Part shown: in pieces, positions 31,764-43,194 of the stretch
How positions within the stretch are numbered: the first letter of the stretch is position 1
Layout: every line of letters starts with the position of its first letter
Assembly (NCBI GenBank): GCA_014904845.1
Contig: MU119243.1
Span: forward strand, 186,001-250,000
DNA length: 64,000 bases
From: Acephala macrosclerotiorum
Lineage: Eukaryota; Ascomycota; Leotiomycetes; Helotiales; Mollisiaceae
Reading direction: 5' to 3'
The notes under the pieces: model-generated
The model's database searches: none
Told to the model about the DNA's origin: nothing
The model's input: the letters and a program-made list of their open reading frames with translations, nothing else
Position numbers and translations under genes: made by a program

Positions 31764-32597
31764 ATGGATTTGCATCGTTTTCGAGCGGAGCAGCGCTCCT
31801 TCTCTCCCTCGAATTCGACGAATCCAGATATCACGATCTCCGCCATCTCCGACTCACAAACTTCAAACTCCCCAACAGGTAAGGTTACGATTTACCCCAC
31901 CACTTTTCACTCCCATTTGATCGAACGACTTGTGCCGGACTATACTGCCGACAAGATTCTAACGTTCTCACAGGACCAACCTTCGTCTTCCAGCCCAACC
32001 CTCTCATCCCCCAACAAAACGTGCTGCAAAGCATACCCTGGGGCCAAGAACAATCATCGGTCCAATCTTCCCTCGCATCGCCAATTCAATCACCAGCGCA
32101 TCTACTTCCAGGACAGTACGAGATGCAGATGCCTGTGCCAGGGGCCGTTGGCGGTGGGAGGGTGAGTTATGTGAAGCCGGCGAGGAGGGTGACACCTTAT
32201 AGGGGGTTTGCTTATACGCCTACCCGTAAGTCTCCCTGTTTATTGGACCGATCAAGCACCAATTATTTCGGCTTCAGCCTTCGTTTCTTTCAGATGAATT
32301 CTCTGGTCGGGAATATGGCCGAGTCACGTAGAAATCATACTGATGTCTCGCAGGACCATCAACAGGAAAACTATCCCGCCTCACGATCGGAGACTCAGGT
32401 CGTGAGTGTGGCCTCGGATGCTGGTTTCTGTTTCTATTTGCATGCTGCGCTATTCTGGGCTTGGGTGGTATGTGGTTATTGTGAGTCCTCCTTCCGCTTT
32501 CTCCACCTCATCTATCCGGCTAGTGCTGACTGTGATTGGATGTAGTCAAGTGTTGATATTTGCACATAAAGACTTTCGCGTTCCTATAAGTACATGA
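31764..32597 (+). CDS. Small proline/glutamine-rich single-pass membrane protein (hypothetical)
   Basis: Unrecognised. Proposed exons 31764-31878, 31974-32225, 32354-32480 and 32546-32597 give 181 residues. The N-terminal 120 residues are disordered (PSNSTNPDITISAI, PQQNVLQSIPWGQEQSS). A basic patch (SYVKPARRVTPYRGFAY) follows, and a cysteine-rich membrane span comes near the end (CGLGCWFLFLFACCAILGLG). All splice sites are GTAAGG/GTAAGT/GTGAGT with normal acceptors. The second intron (128 bp) could end earlier, which would give a stop within a dozen residues, so the longer form was preferred. The short last exon is the weakest part. Confidence 0.5.
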
Positions 32598-33324
32598 GCG
32601 ATGTTTGGATATGAAGGGAGGAAAGAGAAGATTGTATATGTATTTGTCTTTGGGAGTTTGTGAGAAATGATACCCGGTTTGAGTTGTTTATGCTTGGAAA
32701 CGAGGAGCGTGTACAAATATGTCAATTGTCAGGTCGCAAGGAGTGGTGGAGTTATTGTATACAATGTTGTCGTTTGTTTATGTTGTACAGTATATGAAGA
32801 TATGACTATGTATTTGTACTGTATCGTACGGGGGTCTGATTGGTATTGTTCTGCCTCGTTCCCCTTAGGGTGGTGTATGGTGTGATCAACGTATGGAAGT
32901 CAATACTCCTTATCCCAATGGTACAGCATCTCATGTCGTGGGCAGAGGCTTATGGCGAAAAGTCAACATTGTGGTTTGCTTTATTCATACAAAAGTTGTT
33001 CGCGTCTCGTGGTCCAAGTTCACTTCGCTCCCTGCAAGTGCAGTCGCATCACTGAAACCCTCAATGCCTCAATCTGACATTTATCTTCCATTGCCCTCTA
33101 GTTGTTCCGTCGGAAACATACATACCTTGGAATAAGAATCAAAATGCAGCAACAGCTCGTCAAAACAGCGACGAAATCAGCATGCCACACTGGTTCTTGA
33201 TGGAAACATCCATAGAGTCGAATAGAGAACGGGCAATCGAGGCTGTAAGGAGTGATCGGGAAGTTGCAACGCGAGACTTTGCGCTACTGGCGCACGCATC
33301 TCTTACCGCAAGGCAGCGGACAAA
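32598..33324. other. Intergenic
   Basis: No gene supported; short frames only, T/G-rich 3' flank of the preceding gene. Confidence 0.5.
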
Positions 33325-33556
33325 ATGATTAGATTAGATTAGATTATGGGGTCCTAATCATAATCTAATCATGAAAATATACTTATATCATATTTTAATC
33401 TAATCAAAAAAATCATGATTTAACCAATTATAATCATGATTATTTGTATGTAAATTTTTGCTATTGATTATAATCAAGATTTTTTTTCAAAAAGCGATAA
33501 TCATAATCTAATCTAATCAAGTTAATCAAGTTAATCAATTATATAATTGATTAGCT
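33325..33556. mobile_element. AT-rich inverted-repeat element (MITE-like)
   Basis: The 17-bp word GATTAGATTAGATTATG at 33332-33348 recurs inverted at 33502-33518, inside an AT-rich stretch full of TAATC/GATTA words and local palindromes (AATCATGATT twice, AATTATATAATT near 33540). The whole could fold into a long imperfect hairpin. Size and structure fit a small non-autonomous inverted-repeat element. Ends and target duplication are unresolved. Confidence 0.55.
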
Positions 33557-33689
33557 TGATTTCTTCGGGTCATGCTGCAGCAAGGGAGAAGTCTATGTAC
33601 TAGATGCTTCTTAAGGACCGAGGTGATGACCCAGTACAGGAATAGCCTTGACCTTCCTGGTAGACGCAGAAAGAGGGATGTTCTTCTAT

Positions 33690-33911
33690 TAGTTCCAGTC
33701 TCATGTGGATATCGGACGACTATTCTTCACATCATCACGGCACCTTGGCATCTACTTCGCCGATATCCTTGAAGCCGATGTGGTGACATTACTTACGGGA
33801 AGTGATGTGTTGACTATTCTTCGACCAAGGGATGCCGAGTTTCTTTACATCGGTCCTGCGCACGTCAGCAGATTATGGATGATGAGGCTTGAGACAATGG
33901 GAAAGAAGTAG
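33690..33911 (+). pseudogene. C-terminal relic of a HET-domain-type protein
   Basis: The frame reads GRLFFTSSRHLGIYFADILE, then ADVVTLLTGSDVLTILRP and EFLYIGPAHVSRLW, ending at 33911. This matches the usual C-terminal block of fungal heterokaryon-incompatibility proteins (GR.., LG..P, GD.V..L.G...P..LR, ..G.AYV.G). Nothing upstream continues it: a TAG lies just before, and the MITE-like element sits about 130 bp to the left. Only the tail remains, so it is non-functional. The family call rests on pattern similarity. Confidence 0.5.
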
Positions 33912-34133
33912 AGAACTCAGATACCTTCAACTTAGTCTAAATTTTTTGAGTGTTTTTGAGCTGATGGGCAAAGAGGCGGGAACGGCAAGAGGTGAAATTC
34001 GTACAACATTAATGCATTTCCCCTCGATGACAAATTCCGCAAAAAAATAACGCCTGTAATGACCCCCTGTACTTGGAGGACTTCTCGAGCTCTATCCCCA
34101 ACTTTTGAAAAGCATATTACAAGTCCACTCAAC

Positions 34134-35018
34134 TCAACAACTCTGATCATACAACTGACTTCCATCCTGCCCCACAACCGCAAAACTCGGCACCGCACTC
34201 CAATCCTGCAACGTAAACCAGAACGTATTAATCCTATCAAACGCACTACAAGCCACGGCACTCCAATACATCCTCGCCTCCCCCGTCCCTGGCGTCGCCT
34301 GATTCTTCACCGGTCCATTCACTGGCCACCCCGTCTCCGTAACCCACACACTCGCCGTACTCCCTGCCTTGCTCACCGCGTTCTGGACCTGCTTCACTCC
34401 ATTCCAGAACAAGTCGTAAGAATTAGATACGTTGTTGTCTTGTAAGGTTTGGAAATAGGGATAGATATCTGTTCCAATGAAATCGCAAGCTCGAATTACA
34501 TCGTAGTTAGACGTGTTGGTCCAGGCGTTGGTGGTATCGACGTGGCCGACTTTGATACTCCCGTTCCAGCCAGGGAGCTCTTGGAGCATGCCTCGAACGT
34601 CGTAGATTTGACTTGCGAGGTGACTTGCATTCGTTGTCCCGCGATATAAATCCTCCGACCCAACAGAAATCGCGGCGATCCAATTGAAGCCATACTGTTT
34701 CACTGCTTGTAGTAACGCGCCTTTTTCTGCTTCGAAATTCGTGGGAGTGGCGAGTAATCCGACGAGGATGAAGGTGTGGGAGGATATGGCTTGGGGAACG
34801 GCGGAGAGGAGAGTGTTGCAGGTGTGGGAGGAGTAGAGACGCGCGGAGTTGATTTTGTTTGGGAAGGCTTTTAGTTGGGCGAATGCGGAGGCCCAATCTT
34901 TGGCTGATTTGCAGGTAACACCGTCTGCGAGGTTGGATTTGATGTTAAAGCCTTTCCAATATGCTGATATCGAGGAAGTGAAAGTAGTGAGAACGAGGAG
35001 GGGTACGAGGAGCTTCAT
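34134..35018 (-). CDS. Secreted GH17 glucan endo-1,3-beta-glucosidase
   Basis: Secreted or wall-associated family 17 beta-1,3-glucanase, single exon, 294 residues. Start at 35018 gives the signal peptide MKLLVPLLVLTTFTSSISA; an in-frame ATG further upstream (35084) would bury it. YWKGFNIKSNL opens the barrel, followed by NSARLYSSHTCN. The acid/base glutamate is in ISVGSEDLYRG (usual form VGNEVLYR) and the nucleophile in VWVTETGWPVNG. DFIGTDIYPYFQ and the final FWFTLQDWSA match the family. Length is that of the catalytic domain alone: no Ser-rich linker or GPI tail, so it is probably a free enzyme. The role may be remodelling of the fungus's own wall. Confidence 0.93.
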   Translation of the reverse strand: MKLLVPLLVLTTFTSSISAYWKGFNIKSNLADGVTCKSAKDWASAFAQLKAFPNKINSARLYSSHTCNTLLSAVPQAISSHTFILVGLLATPTNFEAEKGALLQAVKQYGFNWIAAISVGSEDLYRGTTNASHLASQIYDVRGMLQELPGWNGSIKVGHVDTTNAWTNTSNYDVIRACDFIGTDIYPYFQTLQDNNVSNSYDLFWNGVKQVQNAVSKAGSTASVWVTETGWPVNGPVKNQATPGTGEARMYWSAVACSAFDRINTFWFTLQDWSAVPSFAVVGQDGSQLYDQSC

Positions 35019-35838
35019 AGTTGATTGAGCGGAGTGTCCGATTGTCAATGAGACATGAAAACGAAGATTAAACGAGAGAAGCACATCTTGTAAGGACCCT
35101 AGGCTGAGGAGATCGAGTATCGAGGATGATGCTAGAGATCTTCATGCTTAACACCAGGTTTCCAACTGCTAAGGAGATTCCGCCTTATCTTAAGATGATA
35201 GCTCGATGTCGCGATGTGATGACCCGCTCCTGCGGCTGAAGTCTCTACGTCGAGGATCTGATACAGAAAGTCTCGGACTATCATCGAGTGCATGAGGCTA
35301 AGCGAGGAAAAGGGAGTGATGATCGACATCGCGAAGGCGGAATTCAAAACTATTAGTGCAGATCTTCCCGGAAACGTTGTAGGTCCGAAAACAAAGTTGT
35401 TATCTGAATCCGGGCCCCTGCCGAGATGGTGGCTTGCAGTTAATCTCGTCTGCATTTGGGTTGCGGGTAGGTTAGGAAGCAGCTGAAGTTTTCATTTTCG
35501 CGTTGCATTCAATGAGAGCCGCATCCGAAGGATTGGTATGAGTGAAGAAGAATAGAAGAGGACAGTGATACTTTGTGATCAACTCGGACGGGAATAATGA
35601 CGATATTCATTTCCTACATTATGAAGAAAGTTTGAAGCCAACGTGATGTCGGAGGCGCTAATCATGGAGACGCTCGGTATGAAGCATTGAAGACGGCAGG
35701 CAAGCGATGCGAGAGAACTAAAGCGAAGCAGACAACTAAAGGAAATCTAAGAAATGGACGAGTACTAAAATTCAGAACATATGAAATTGTATGACAGATG
35801 ATTGTGGCCTAAATCTCCACTCGTAAGACACGTCCCGA
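35019..35838. other. Intergenic
   Basis: Promoter of the GH17 gene and 3' flank of the next minus-strand gene. No gene supported. Confidence 0.55.
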
Positions 35839-36993
35839 TCACAACGTATGAATATCAATCTCAGGAGGCGTCCAAGTCTTCCAACTCTCCATACCACCCA
35901 TCACCTTTTGCACCTCCCAGATCCCATCCTTGAAACTTGACAAGCATCTTCCATCCCTTCTTAAATTCTTGATCTCGACCTTTGGGGGGATTACCTCTTG
36001 TCCACCTTTTCTCTCCCCACCGTTCCACAACCTCTCAAACCACTCCTCAAGGTTTTGCACCACGGTCTTCTCTTTCTCTTCTTCAGGAAGTGTGAAGATA
36101 TCTTTCTCCGAGAGATCGAACTCATATACATACGGCGCATCATGAAGTGTGATTTCATGTTCGCGGTAGTAGAATTTGTCAGGTAGAGCTTCCTTCAAAT
36201 CGTCCGGGACAATGTAGACCTCCTTGACTGGACGGGATCTAAGGGCATAGAGAGCGGTACGCAGGTGTTCTAGCTGCAATGTCCCGACGAGAGGAGTTAT
36301 CCATAGTCTCCTGTCGATTGCAAGGTATTGTAGCCTAGGCAGTTCCATTTTCAAACCTGTAGCGGCAAGGAAGGAGTCGAGATGGTAAGGCTGGAATTCT
36401 GGGCCAAGGTATATCGTATCGCGAGAGAAATCGATGTATGTTTTCTGAGCAGGGTACGGCTTCGTCGGTGCATGAGCAATTCGGTTATTGAATAGAGAGG
36501 GAGGTATCCCTCTAAAAATTCTTCTGTGAGAGGGATGTGTTGGATGGACTCTCCACTCCACGTATGTTTGGCCTGGATCAAGAATCGAGACGGAAACACC
36601 GATCTCGACCACCGCATACAGCCTCAAAGCCTCCTCCCTCGACTCATGATTGATGCGAAAGATAATCGGTGGTTTCTGAGGCGGGGTGCTGAATTTGACG
36701 GGTCGATATCGATTCGCGATGTTGTCGCCCCATGAGCGGATCTCGATGACCCGGGCAGGTGATGCGAAGTTCCAGATCTTCAGTCGGATTTCGAGCGGTA
36801 GTTTTGAGAAGAGATGAAAATTAGCTTTGCGATTCGTGGTGATCTTGTCTGCTGGGGATATCGCGGCCGTTCCATTTGATGGCCTCCATGTCACTCGTGC
36901 CTTGAGAGAGCTGTGGTGAAGAGGAGGGATTGGACCAAGTGGATATGGTAAATATTGAATGATTCCCGGTTGCCAGTGTGGTTGAGCAGCCAT
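35839..36993 (-). CDS. 2EXR-domain protein
   Basis: Fungal protein of unknown biochemical role, 384 residues, single exon. The start MAAQPHWQPG at 36993 was preferred over an in-frame ATG at 37161, whose extra 56 residues look like leader. The 2EXR hallmark is FHLFSKLPLEIRLKIWNFAS (about 60-79) with PPIIFRINHESREEALRLYA downstream. FSRDTIYLGPEF and LPRLQYLAIDRRLW are also typical. The domain resembles an F-box in form, and such genes are expanded in plant-associated Helotiales and relatives. The acidic C-terminal part (LPEEEKEKTVVQNLEEWF) is variable. No partner can be inferred from neighbours. Confidence 0.85.
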   Translation of the reverse strand: MAAQPHWQPGIIQYLPYPLGPIPPLHHSSLKARVTWRPSNGTAAISPADKITTNRKANFHLFSKLPLEIRLKIWNFASPARVIEIRSWGDNIANRYRPVKFSTPPQKPPIIFRINHESREEALRLYAVVEIGVSVSILDPGQTYVEWRVHPTHPSHRRIFRGIPPSLFNNRIAHAPTKPYPAQKTYIDFSRDTIYLGPEFQPYHLDSFLAATGLKMELPRLQYLAIDRRLWITPLVGTLQLEHLRTALYALRSRPVKEVYIVPDDLKEALPDKFYYREHEITLHDAPYVYEFDLSEKDIFTLPEEEKEKTVVQNLEEWFERLWNGGERKGGQEVIPPKVEIKNLRRDGRCLSSFKDGIWEVQKVMGGMESWKTWTPPEIDIHTL

Positions 36994-37500
36994 GGAAAGA
37001 TCAACGGAATTTGTTAACTTAGAGCATAGCAGATCGCAGAACAGTGGGACGTGTTTGTACTTGAAAGACAGAAGTGGTGCATGCTCAGCTGACTTCGCTA
37101 GAGTGAGGGGGGACACAAGACCGCCCACAGCCAACCGCTTACAGCGCCGTAAGCCCTGCATTAGCCATTGGCAATGGAAATCGTGAGGCTGAATTGCACT
37201 GCAATATCCATTGGCTGTCGCTGAAGAGAGCTGGCTTGCAGCTTTCGAGGGACAGCACTTGCCAGCTCAAAGCACGAGAATAGTATGATATTACAGAATT
37301 TGCAAACTGCCGAAAGTATGGAACGAATGACGTGCTATATACAGAAAACAATGCAATCAAATAAGAGACTTTTGAAACGAAGTGAAGAATATAAACAAAG
37401 AATTGCCCGATCTTGTCAAGCCCCTGTCAAGTAAGAATCTCCGCATCCACCAGACCTCATCTCTTCTCTCGACCTTCAATTAGGACCCAGGACCACCAGC
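36994..37500. other. Intergenic
   Basis: About 500 bp between two minus-strand genes; contains the 2EXR promoter. Nothing else seen. Confidence 0.55.
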
Positions 37501-38691
37501 CTAGAAACTCAAGGTCGCACCAGCAGTGCCGTAGACGGCAGCGTACACCTTGCTGCTCCCAAGAAGGGTATAGCTGTACGGAACAGTCGTCAAAGTACCC
37601 GCAAGCGCCTCGTTGCTCTCACCACTAAAGTCGTTATCGCTGGCAACAGCATACCCAGAGTCGGTGGAGTAGAGTGGCTTGGAAACGGTGCCAGCCCAGA
37701 CATTGGATTGAACGAGAACTTGGGCACCGTCGCGAGTGTTGATACCATCAGCGACGTTGAGGAAGTAGGAGTTATAGATGTGACCGGTTCCAAAACGGAT
37801 GGAAGGAGTGCGGGAGTTAATGTTGTACCAGTAGCTGTGAGAGGTTAGTGGCCTGGCGGGAGGGAACGTGAAGGGACAGGATTTAACATACTTGTTATTG
37901 TAGGTCACGCGAAGATGTCCAGTGTCTTCGGCACTGTTGGAGTCGGAATGGCCGACCAAAGAAGCCTTCCAGTGATCGTGTAAGAATGTGTTGGAGATAG
38001 TGATATAGTCAGCCGCATGAGTGAGCTATAACCGACGTCAGTAAAACTCGCCTGAAATAGAGGGATACTGACGTCGAGAAGGCCATCATAATAGTCCTTG
38101 TCATGGTCACGGTCGGAAGAGAGATCACAGTGGTCGACCCATACATTAGTAGAAAGCTCTGTGTACCAGGTCAGTGCTATTTCTAACCCGGGAAGGGCTC
38201 ACTTACGAACACCGATAGCGTCTCCATTGTCGGCAAGAACTTTCTGGGTGGTCAAGTTGCGAATGATGACATTCTTCTTGCTCTTGACCAACCTGTGATG
38301 GTTTTGTTAGCTGAAGATTTGATGAATCTGGCGCAACGACTCACAGCCCGAAGCCCACGAGCTTAGCTGAAGAGTTCTTTCCAATGATGCTGGTGTTGCT
38401 CCCAACTTTGACTTGATCGGCCGTTTGTGTGATTGTTCCGCTGACGATCACTACCTTTGCAGAGTCACTTGTAACTGCTGCCGTGAATTGGGCGTAAGTA
38501 GAAACAGTGGTTGTAGTTCCCCCTTTTCCGCCAGTGGTGCCACCGTTCAAACTTGCGTATCCACCTGGAACATCGGTAATGGTTGCACGCTTAGCAATCT
38601 CAGCAGGAGCGGCCTCCCTTTCTGAGGTTGTTGTGGGAAGAGCAGTGACTCCCAGCGCCAAAAGTTGGAGAAAGAGAACTGAAAGCTGCAT
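37501..38691 (-). CDS. Secreted pectate lyase, PL1 family
   Basis: Calcium-dependent secreted lyase that cleaves polygalacturonate of plant cell walls by beta-elimination. Exons 38691-38345, 38292-38207, 38158-38073, 38025-37892 and 37834-37501 (introns 52, 48, 47 and 57 bp) give 328 residues. A signal peptide (MQLSVLFLQLLALGVTA) and a short propeptide with a KR site (EIAKR/ATITD) precede the parallel beta-helix. Motifs: GGYASLNGGTTGGKGG, IIRNLTTQKV, VWVDHCDLSSDRDHDKDYYD, GLLDLTHAADYITISN and SRTPSIRFGTGHIYN. The conserved vWiDH aspartate, the Ca-binding DHDKDYYDG acidic cluster and the catalytic Arg of the RxPxxRxG motif are all present. There is no cellulose-binding module. Likely induced on plant material; no regulatory site is claimed. 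Confidence 0.94.
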
Positions 38692-40129
38692 GATGGAAGT
38701 TGAAAGAAGAGTAGATGGTGACGTGATGAGTGTCGTTTGTATTCAAGCCGGCGAAGCCTTTATATACTGTCGAGACGTTGGTTCCATTACGAAGTTTGCA
38801 TTAAGGAAGTCACTAAGTCGACGGAAAAACTGGGGCCTTGAAGATGTGAACGAAATTACATTCCACCACTCAATATGTTCAAAACGTGGACTCGAAAGCT
38901 CTGCAAGGAATGGCGCCATACTGATTATGATTCTGTGGTACATCGAGCCTCTCTCTCCGACAAGGCTATGGTCGTGTGCGTTTGATAAGTTATCAGATCC
39001 CATTGATGAAGGATGGTTAAGCTCGAGAGGAAGAGCAAGTTGGCCAAGCTCTTTATATTGTTTTCAGCGAAATGTTGACAATCCACGAATCGAAACGGGA
39101 CTACACCTGCCAAGTACCCTTTGAGGGTGTAGACTACGTTTTGAAACGTGCTTGGTATTGACTTAAGTGATATGTGCCAAGATTGCCAAGTGCCTTCCCC
39201 GCAAAACACAAAATATTCCATGAGAGCCGGCATTAGGTGCGGAGGAATTGTTGCGTGATCGCTGGAATAGCTGTAAAACATCTAGTCATGTGTGACTGAT
39301 GCAGACGGAAGAATTATACTCTTCCAAGTCTTCAAGTTAAGGCCCTGCGAAGAAGTCATGTGACTGGACATGTACGATTTTGTACTCATCAGCAACAACA
39401 CAATAGTGACCATAAAAGTGCTCATACTCCGCCGGAAAATGCGTCAAGAAGCACATAGAACATGCCATAAGAATTCCAATTGCAAAAAGCAATGAGGTGA
39501 GATGGAGGCATTCGGAGAGCTTGCCGACTTGGCATATTAAGGGGCATCGCTAGCTGTCTAAAGTATTCAAGGGTTCTGGACAAGAAAGGGCCACAAATAA
39601 AACAAAAGCCCATTCGAACGTGTTCGGACCATCTTTTGAAAAGATACGGCTGTTAGAAGAAGATCAAGAACAAGTTCCATTGCGTGCTCTTGGGCAAGAA
39701 TGCAGTTCGGACTAACCCAAGACAGAGTCTGCGAACAAGAACGTGACTTGCAAATTGCTCATGAGAGAGCTGCATGGCCAAGCTAAGCTACCTATGTCTC
39801 TGTCATGATATGGTGCGTTAAAGAGATCGAATTACGCTGCGTCGATAGAAGAGGCTCAAGAGACTGATGCGAGTGAGATCTGAAAGTTCATATTTACAAC
39901 TACTGCAGATAAATTTCGGACATAAGAGCTACCAGGCTACTAGCTGGCTAAGCGAAGTCTATTTGAGCTTGCCGGCTGACTAATGACACGGCTATCTTCA
40001 ATAAATATTTCCATCAACTTTCAGCCTTGCATGCCCACCTTGCGACCCCTCAAAACCACTCTCCGACCTTTGGTCTTCATAGCCAGATATTCTCGAAAAG
40101 TAATCTTTCGACCGAAACCCCCTCACAGC
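38692..40129. other. Intergenic
   Basis: 1.4 kb containing the pectate lyase promoter (minus) and the FSH1 promoter (plus; an AATAAATATT AT-box near 40000). Open frames lack motifs. Confidence 0.5.
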
Positions 40130-41077
40130 ATGTCTGCGAAACCGAATGGCGTCACCGCGCCCACAAACCCTTCAACACCCTCTCGAAAGCTAAAGATACT
40201 AATGCTTCACGGTACTTTCTCCTAACCTTTTCCTCCCAAACCTCTCCACTCCAACGACGAGACTGACATCTACCCACAAGGCTACACACAAAACGGCCCC
40301 CTATTCCACGCCAAAACCCGCGCCCTCGAAAAATCCCTCCACAAATACTTCCCCGCCACAAAACTCTCTCCCCTCTACCCCACCTACCCCGGCGGAATCC
40401 AACTCCTCTACCCTACCGCGCCTATCAAGCTTCGTCCTGCTGATATCCCCGGTTTCGATACTTCAACTCTAGAAGGGGATGCCAGTCCCGAACCCGATGC
40501 TTGGGGATGGTGGACTAGAGAGACGGGAAGTGGGTTGTATAATGGATTGGATGAAGGATTGGAGACGATTAGGGAGGCGATTAAGGGGGTAGGAGGGATA
40601 GATGGGGTTATTGGGTTTAGTCAAGGTGCGGGAGCTGCTGCTTTTGTTGCTTCTCTCCTTGAGGAAGGGCGGGAAGACGTGTTCAACTCGGTGAGGGAGA
40701 AGGATCCAAAAGCTTATGCATATCCGAAAGGCTGGAAGGAGATGAAGACTGAATTCCAACAAGGACCTCTTAAATTTGCCGTCAGCTATTCGGGGTTCTA
40801 CGCACCACACGAAGCATACAACGCGTTCTACGAGCCAGAGATTAAAACACCGATGTTGAATGTTATTGGGACGCTGGATAGTGTTGTTGAGGAGAATAGG
40901 AGTACGGGATTAGTGGAGAGGTGTAATAAGGAGACTAGGAAGGTGGTTCATCATCCTGGAGGTCACTTTGTACCGGTTGGGAAGGATATGATGGGAGTGT
41001 TGTTGGGGTTTATTAAGGACTGCTGTGAGGTGAAGAAAGTCGAGGAGAGTTTGGATGATTTGGACATGCCGTTCTGA
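40130..41077 (+). CDS. FSH1-family serine hydrolase
   Basis: Alpha/beta hydrolase of the FSH family. Exons 40130-40211 and 40281-41077 (69-bp intron) give 292 residues. Motifs: KLKILMLHGYTQNGPLFHAK at the start of the fold, nucleophile serine in GVIGFSQGAGAAAF, aspartate in NVIGTLDSVVEE and histidine in HHPGGHFVP; the triad is complete. AWGWWTRE and AVSYSGFYAP also match the family. An in-frame ATG at 39983 would add 49 residues rich in Arg and Ser with no acidic residue (MTRLSSINISINFQP...), which resembles a mitochondrial presequence, so both a cytosolic and a mitochondrial form are possible. The substrate is unknown; homologs are esterases. Confidence 0.9.
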
Positions 41078-41267
41078 GAAATGGGATAGCGATGGGACGA
41101 AAGTGCATGAAGACGTGGGTTATAAACTTAGATTTCCTTGCACATAGCATGGCGTTTGGTAGACGGATAGACGGGTCATGTCGATCCATTGAGATACCTA
41201 GAATCTAGACTAGTGTACAACGGTATCATAAAGAAGTTAGAGTAATAGCACATGCAAGATATCCCAT

Positions 41268-42893
41268 CTAATGCGCCCTCCCTGTTTTAGATGCCTTTGG
41301 AGCCTTAGCCGGTTGGATTCTTGCCATCATCTCTTCCTTGGTGATTAAATGATCGATTCTCTCCAGCAATCCCAACAAGCTCTTCATGTTTCCGCTCCAC
41401 TCATTCAGAACATCATCAGCGTCTCTGGGCTTAGCAAAGCTAACTATCCGGGCAGGTCTGTCGATCTTGGCATAGACGGTCTTAGCGGTGACCAGCTCAC
41501 TGATGTACTTCTCCGTCTCATCCTCCGAGAGATCAAGCAATTGTGTCAAACGAGGCATACGAATCCGGGTATAGTATTTGGCGACAACACGGACATTGTG
41601 CTCAATAACACGCTTGCGCAAGTCTTCCCATCTTGTGTGAGCCTTCTTGTCTTCCCCTGGGGCTGAGTCAAAGACATCGGTGCTGCAAAGGTGTGGGCCA
41701 TATTGTTTAGCAACCTCGGGCCATCGCATAAGTTCGTGGACAGTGAAGAGCTTGAGGAGTTGAGCATCAGCAGGGACTTGGGAGTTTCGGGTGTCCTTGT
41801 GGACACGGTGAAGGAGGTCGGATTGTTCATTATCGTAAGGAGCAAGGATGACATAGTAGATGATTCGTTGCAGGACCTGCAAAATATTAGCACAGCATAT
41901 AGAAACGATCAAATAGACGTACTGATTGAAGCTTCTGGGGATCCTCCTCAACAGCCTCGGTATCTAGAACTTGTCTGTAGTGCTTGCAGACATCTAGATA
42001 CTTGTCATCGTGCTTGGCAAGAGTGATTTGTAGTTCGTAGTATCGTAACTTCATGTCCGTGACATCGTCCTCTATCGGCTCGGGCACATCCTCACCCTTC
42101 TCTCGTCTCTTTTCACGGTCCTTCTTCTCCTTCTCAAGCTGCTCCTCGGTCTTCTTCGGCTTCCTTGACAAGTATTTCGTACTGATCTTTCGGCTCAAAA
42201 TGCCAGCCTGGGTCCAATCATCATTCTCTATGCAGAGTGCGACTTGTGCCAATATGAATTCGGTCTTCTCTCTTCGCTCCATAGACCCAAAGGTCTCGAC
42301 TTGTAGCTCACATAGGATGTCTGCAGCCGCCTTGAGGTCCCCTTGTTCCTTTTTGATGTCCGACAAAATCTTGGTCACACGAGCTCGCTCGACCTCGACG
42401 AAAATCTTGCCCTCAGTAACCGTCCGTAGTGTCTCGATGGCCGTCAACTTTGTCTCGAGGCTCGGTGCCGAATCCAAGAATCCCATCACCACCTGCACCA
42501 TCTTCGTGATTGCTTGTTTGAGCTGGCCATGCTTCTTCGACAGCAGCAGAACCTGTTCATTCAATAGACTCCAGTCTCCTGACTCCTTGCTAATAGTGAC
42601 GATTGCGACGAGGATTCGAGATGTTGATGCGAGATCTGAAGCCTCGGTGATGTCAGCATAAGCCAGCCTTTGGGGCAATGGGAGTATCTACCTGTCTTGT
42701 CTGCTTCTCTAGAGCTGTGAGCTTCTCGATCGCACCCTGGACATTCGTCTGTAGGAGCGTTAGCTATGCCTTCAACCATTCTGACCTCGTTGATGAAGCA
42801 GCGTACCTGGGCGAGCTTCTCAGCTTCAGGAAGTTGTTTGTCAACCTCCTTGGAGAAATCCTTGTCGGGCTTGAGAACCTGCTGATCTGACAT
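41268..42893 (-). CDS. RPN5: 26S proteasome regulatory subunit Rpn5 (PSMD12)
   Basis: PCI-domain subunit of the 19S lid. Exons 42893-42807, 42748-42692, 42642-41923 and 41876-41268 (introns 58, 49 and 46 bp) give 490 residues. The N-terminus MSDQQVLKPDKDFSKEVDKQ starts a helical-repeat solenoid (LLSKKHGQLKQAITKMVQ, VEVERARVTKILSDIKKEQG, LSRKISTKYLSRKP, MKLRYYELQITLAKHDD). The PCI winged-helix region has LLKLFTVHELMRWPEVAKQY, RVVAKYYTRIRMPRLTQLLD and LSEDETEKYISELV. It ends in a helix that bundles with other lid subunits, then a basic tail. An acidic insert (EKGEDVPEPIEDDVTD, about 230) is species-variable. A conserved housekeeping gene. Confidence 0.96.
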
Positions 42894-43194
42894 AATGGTA
42901 GGGGTAGCCTAGTCGTGTTTCGAAGGGGTAATTCAGGAGGATATCAAGGTCGTGTGCGCGGTTCTTTTGAGGATGGATAGATGCTGTTGTAGGTCGACGA
43001 GGTCGACGCGGCAAGGTTGAAGCTTAAAATAAGCTAGCGGCCACTAGCGCCCTTTCCCAACACAGCGACTTCCCAATTCCTTCTCAGCTCCTCAAGCACT
43101 CTTGTCAAAATTCCTACCTTCCCACGAATCACTCAAGAAGCATATCTTTACGAACACCACATACAGATCTTCTCCCAATGCTGCATCCTAACTT

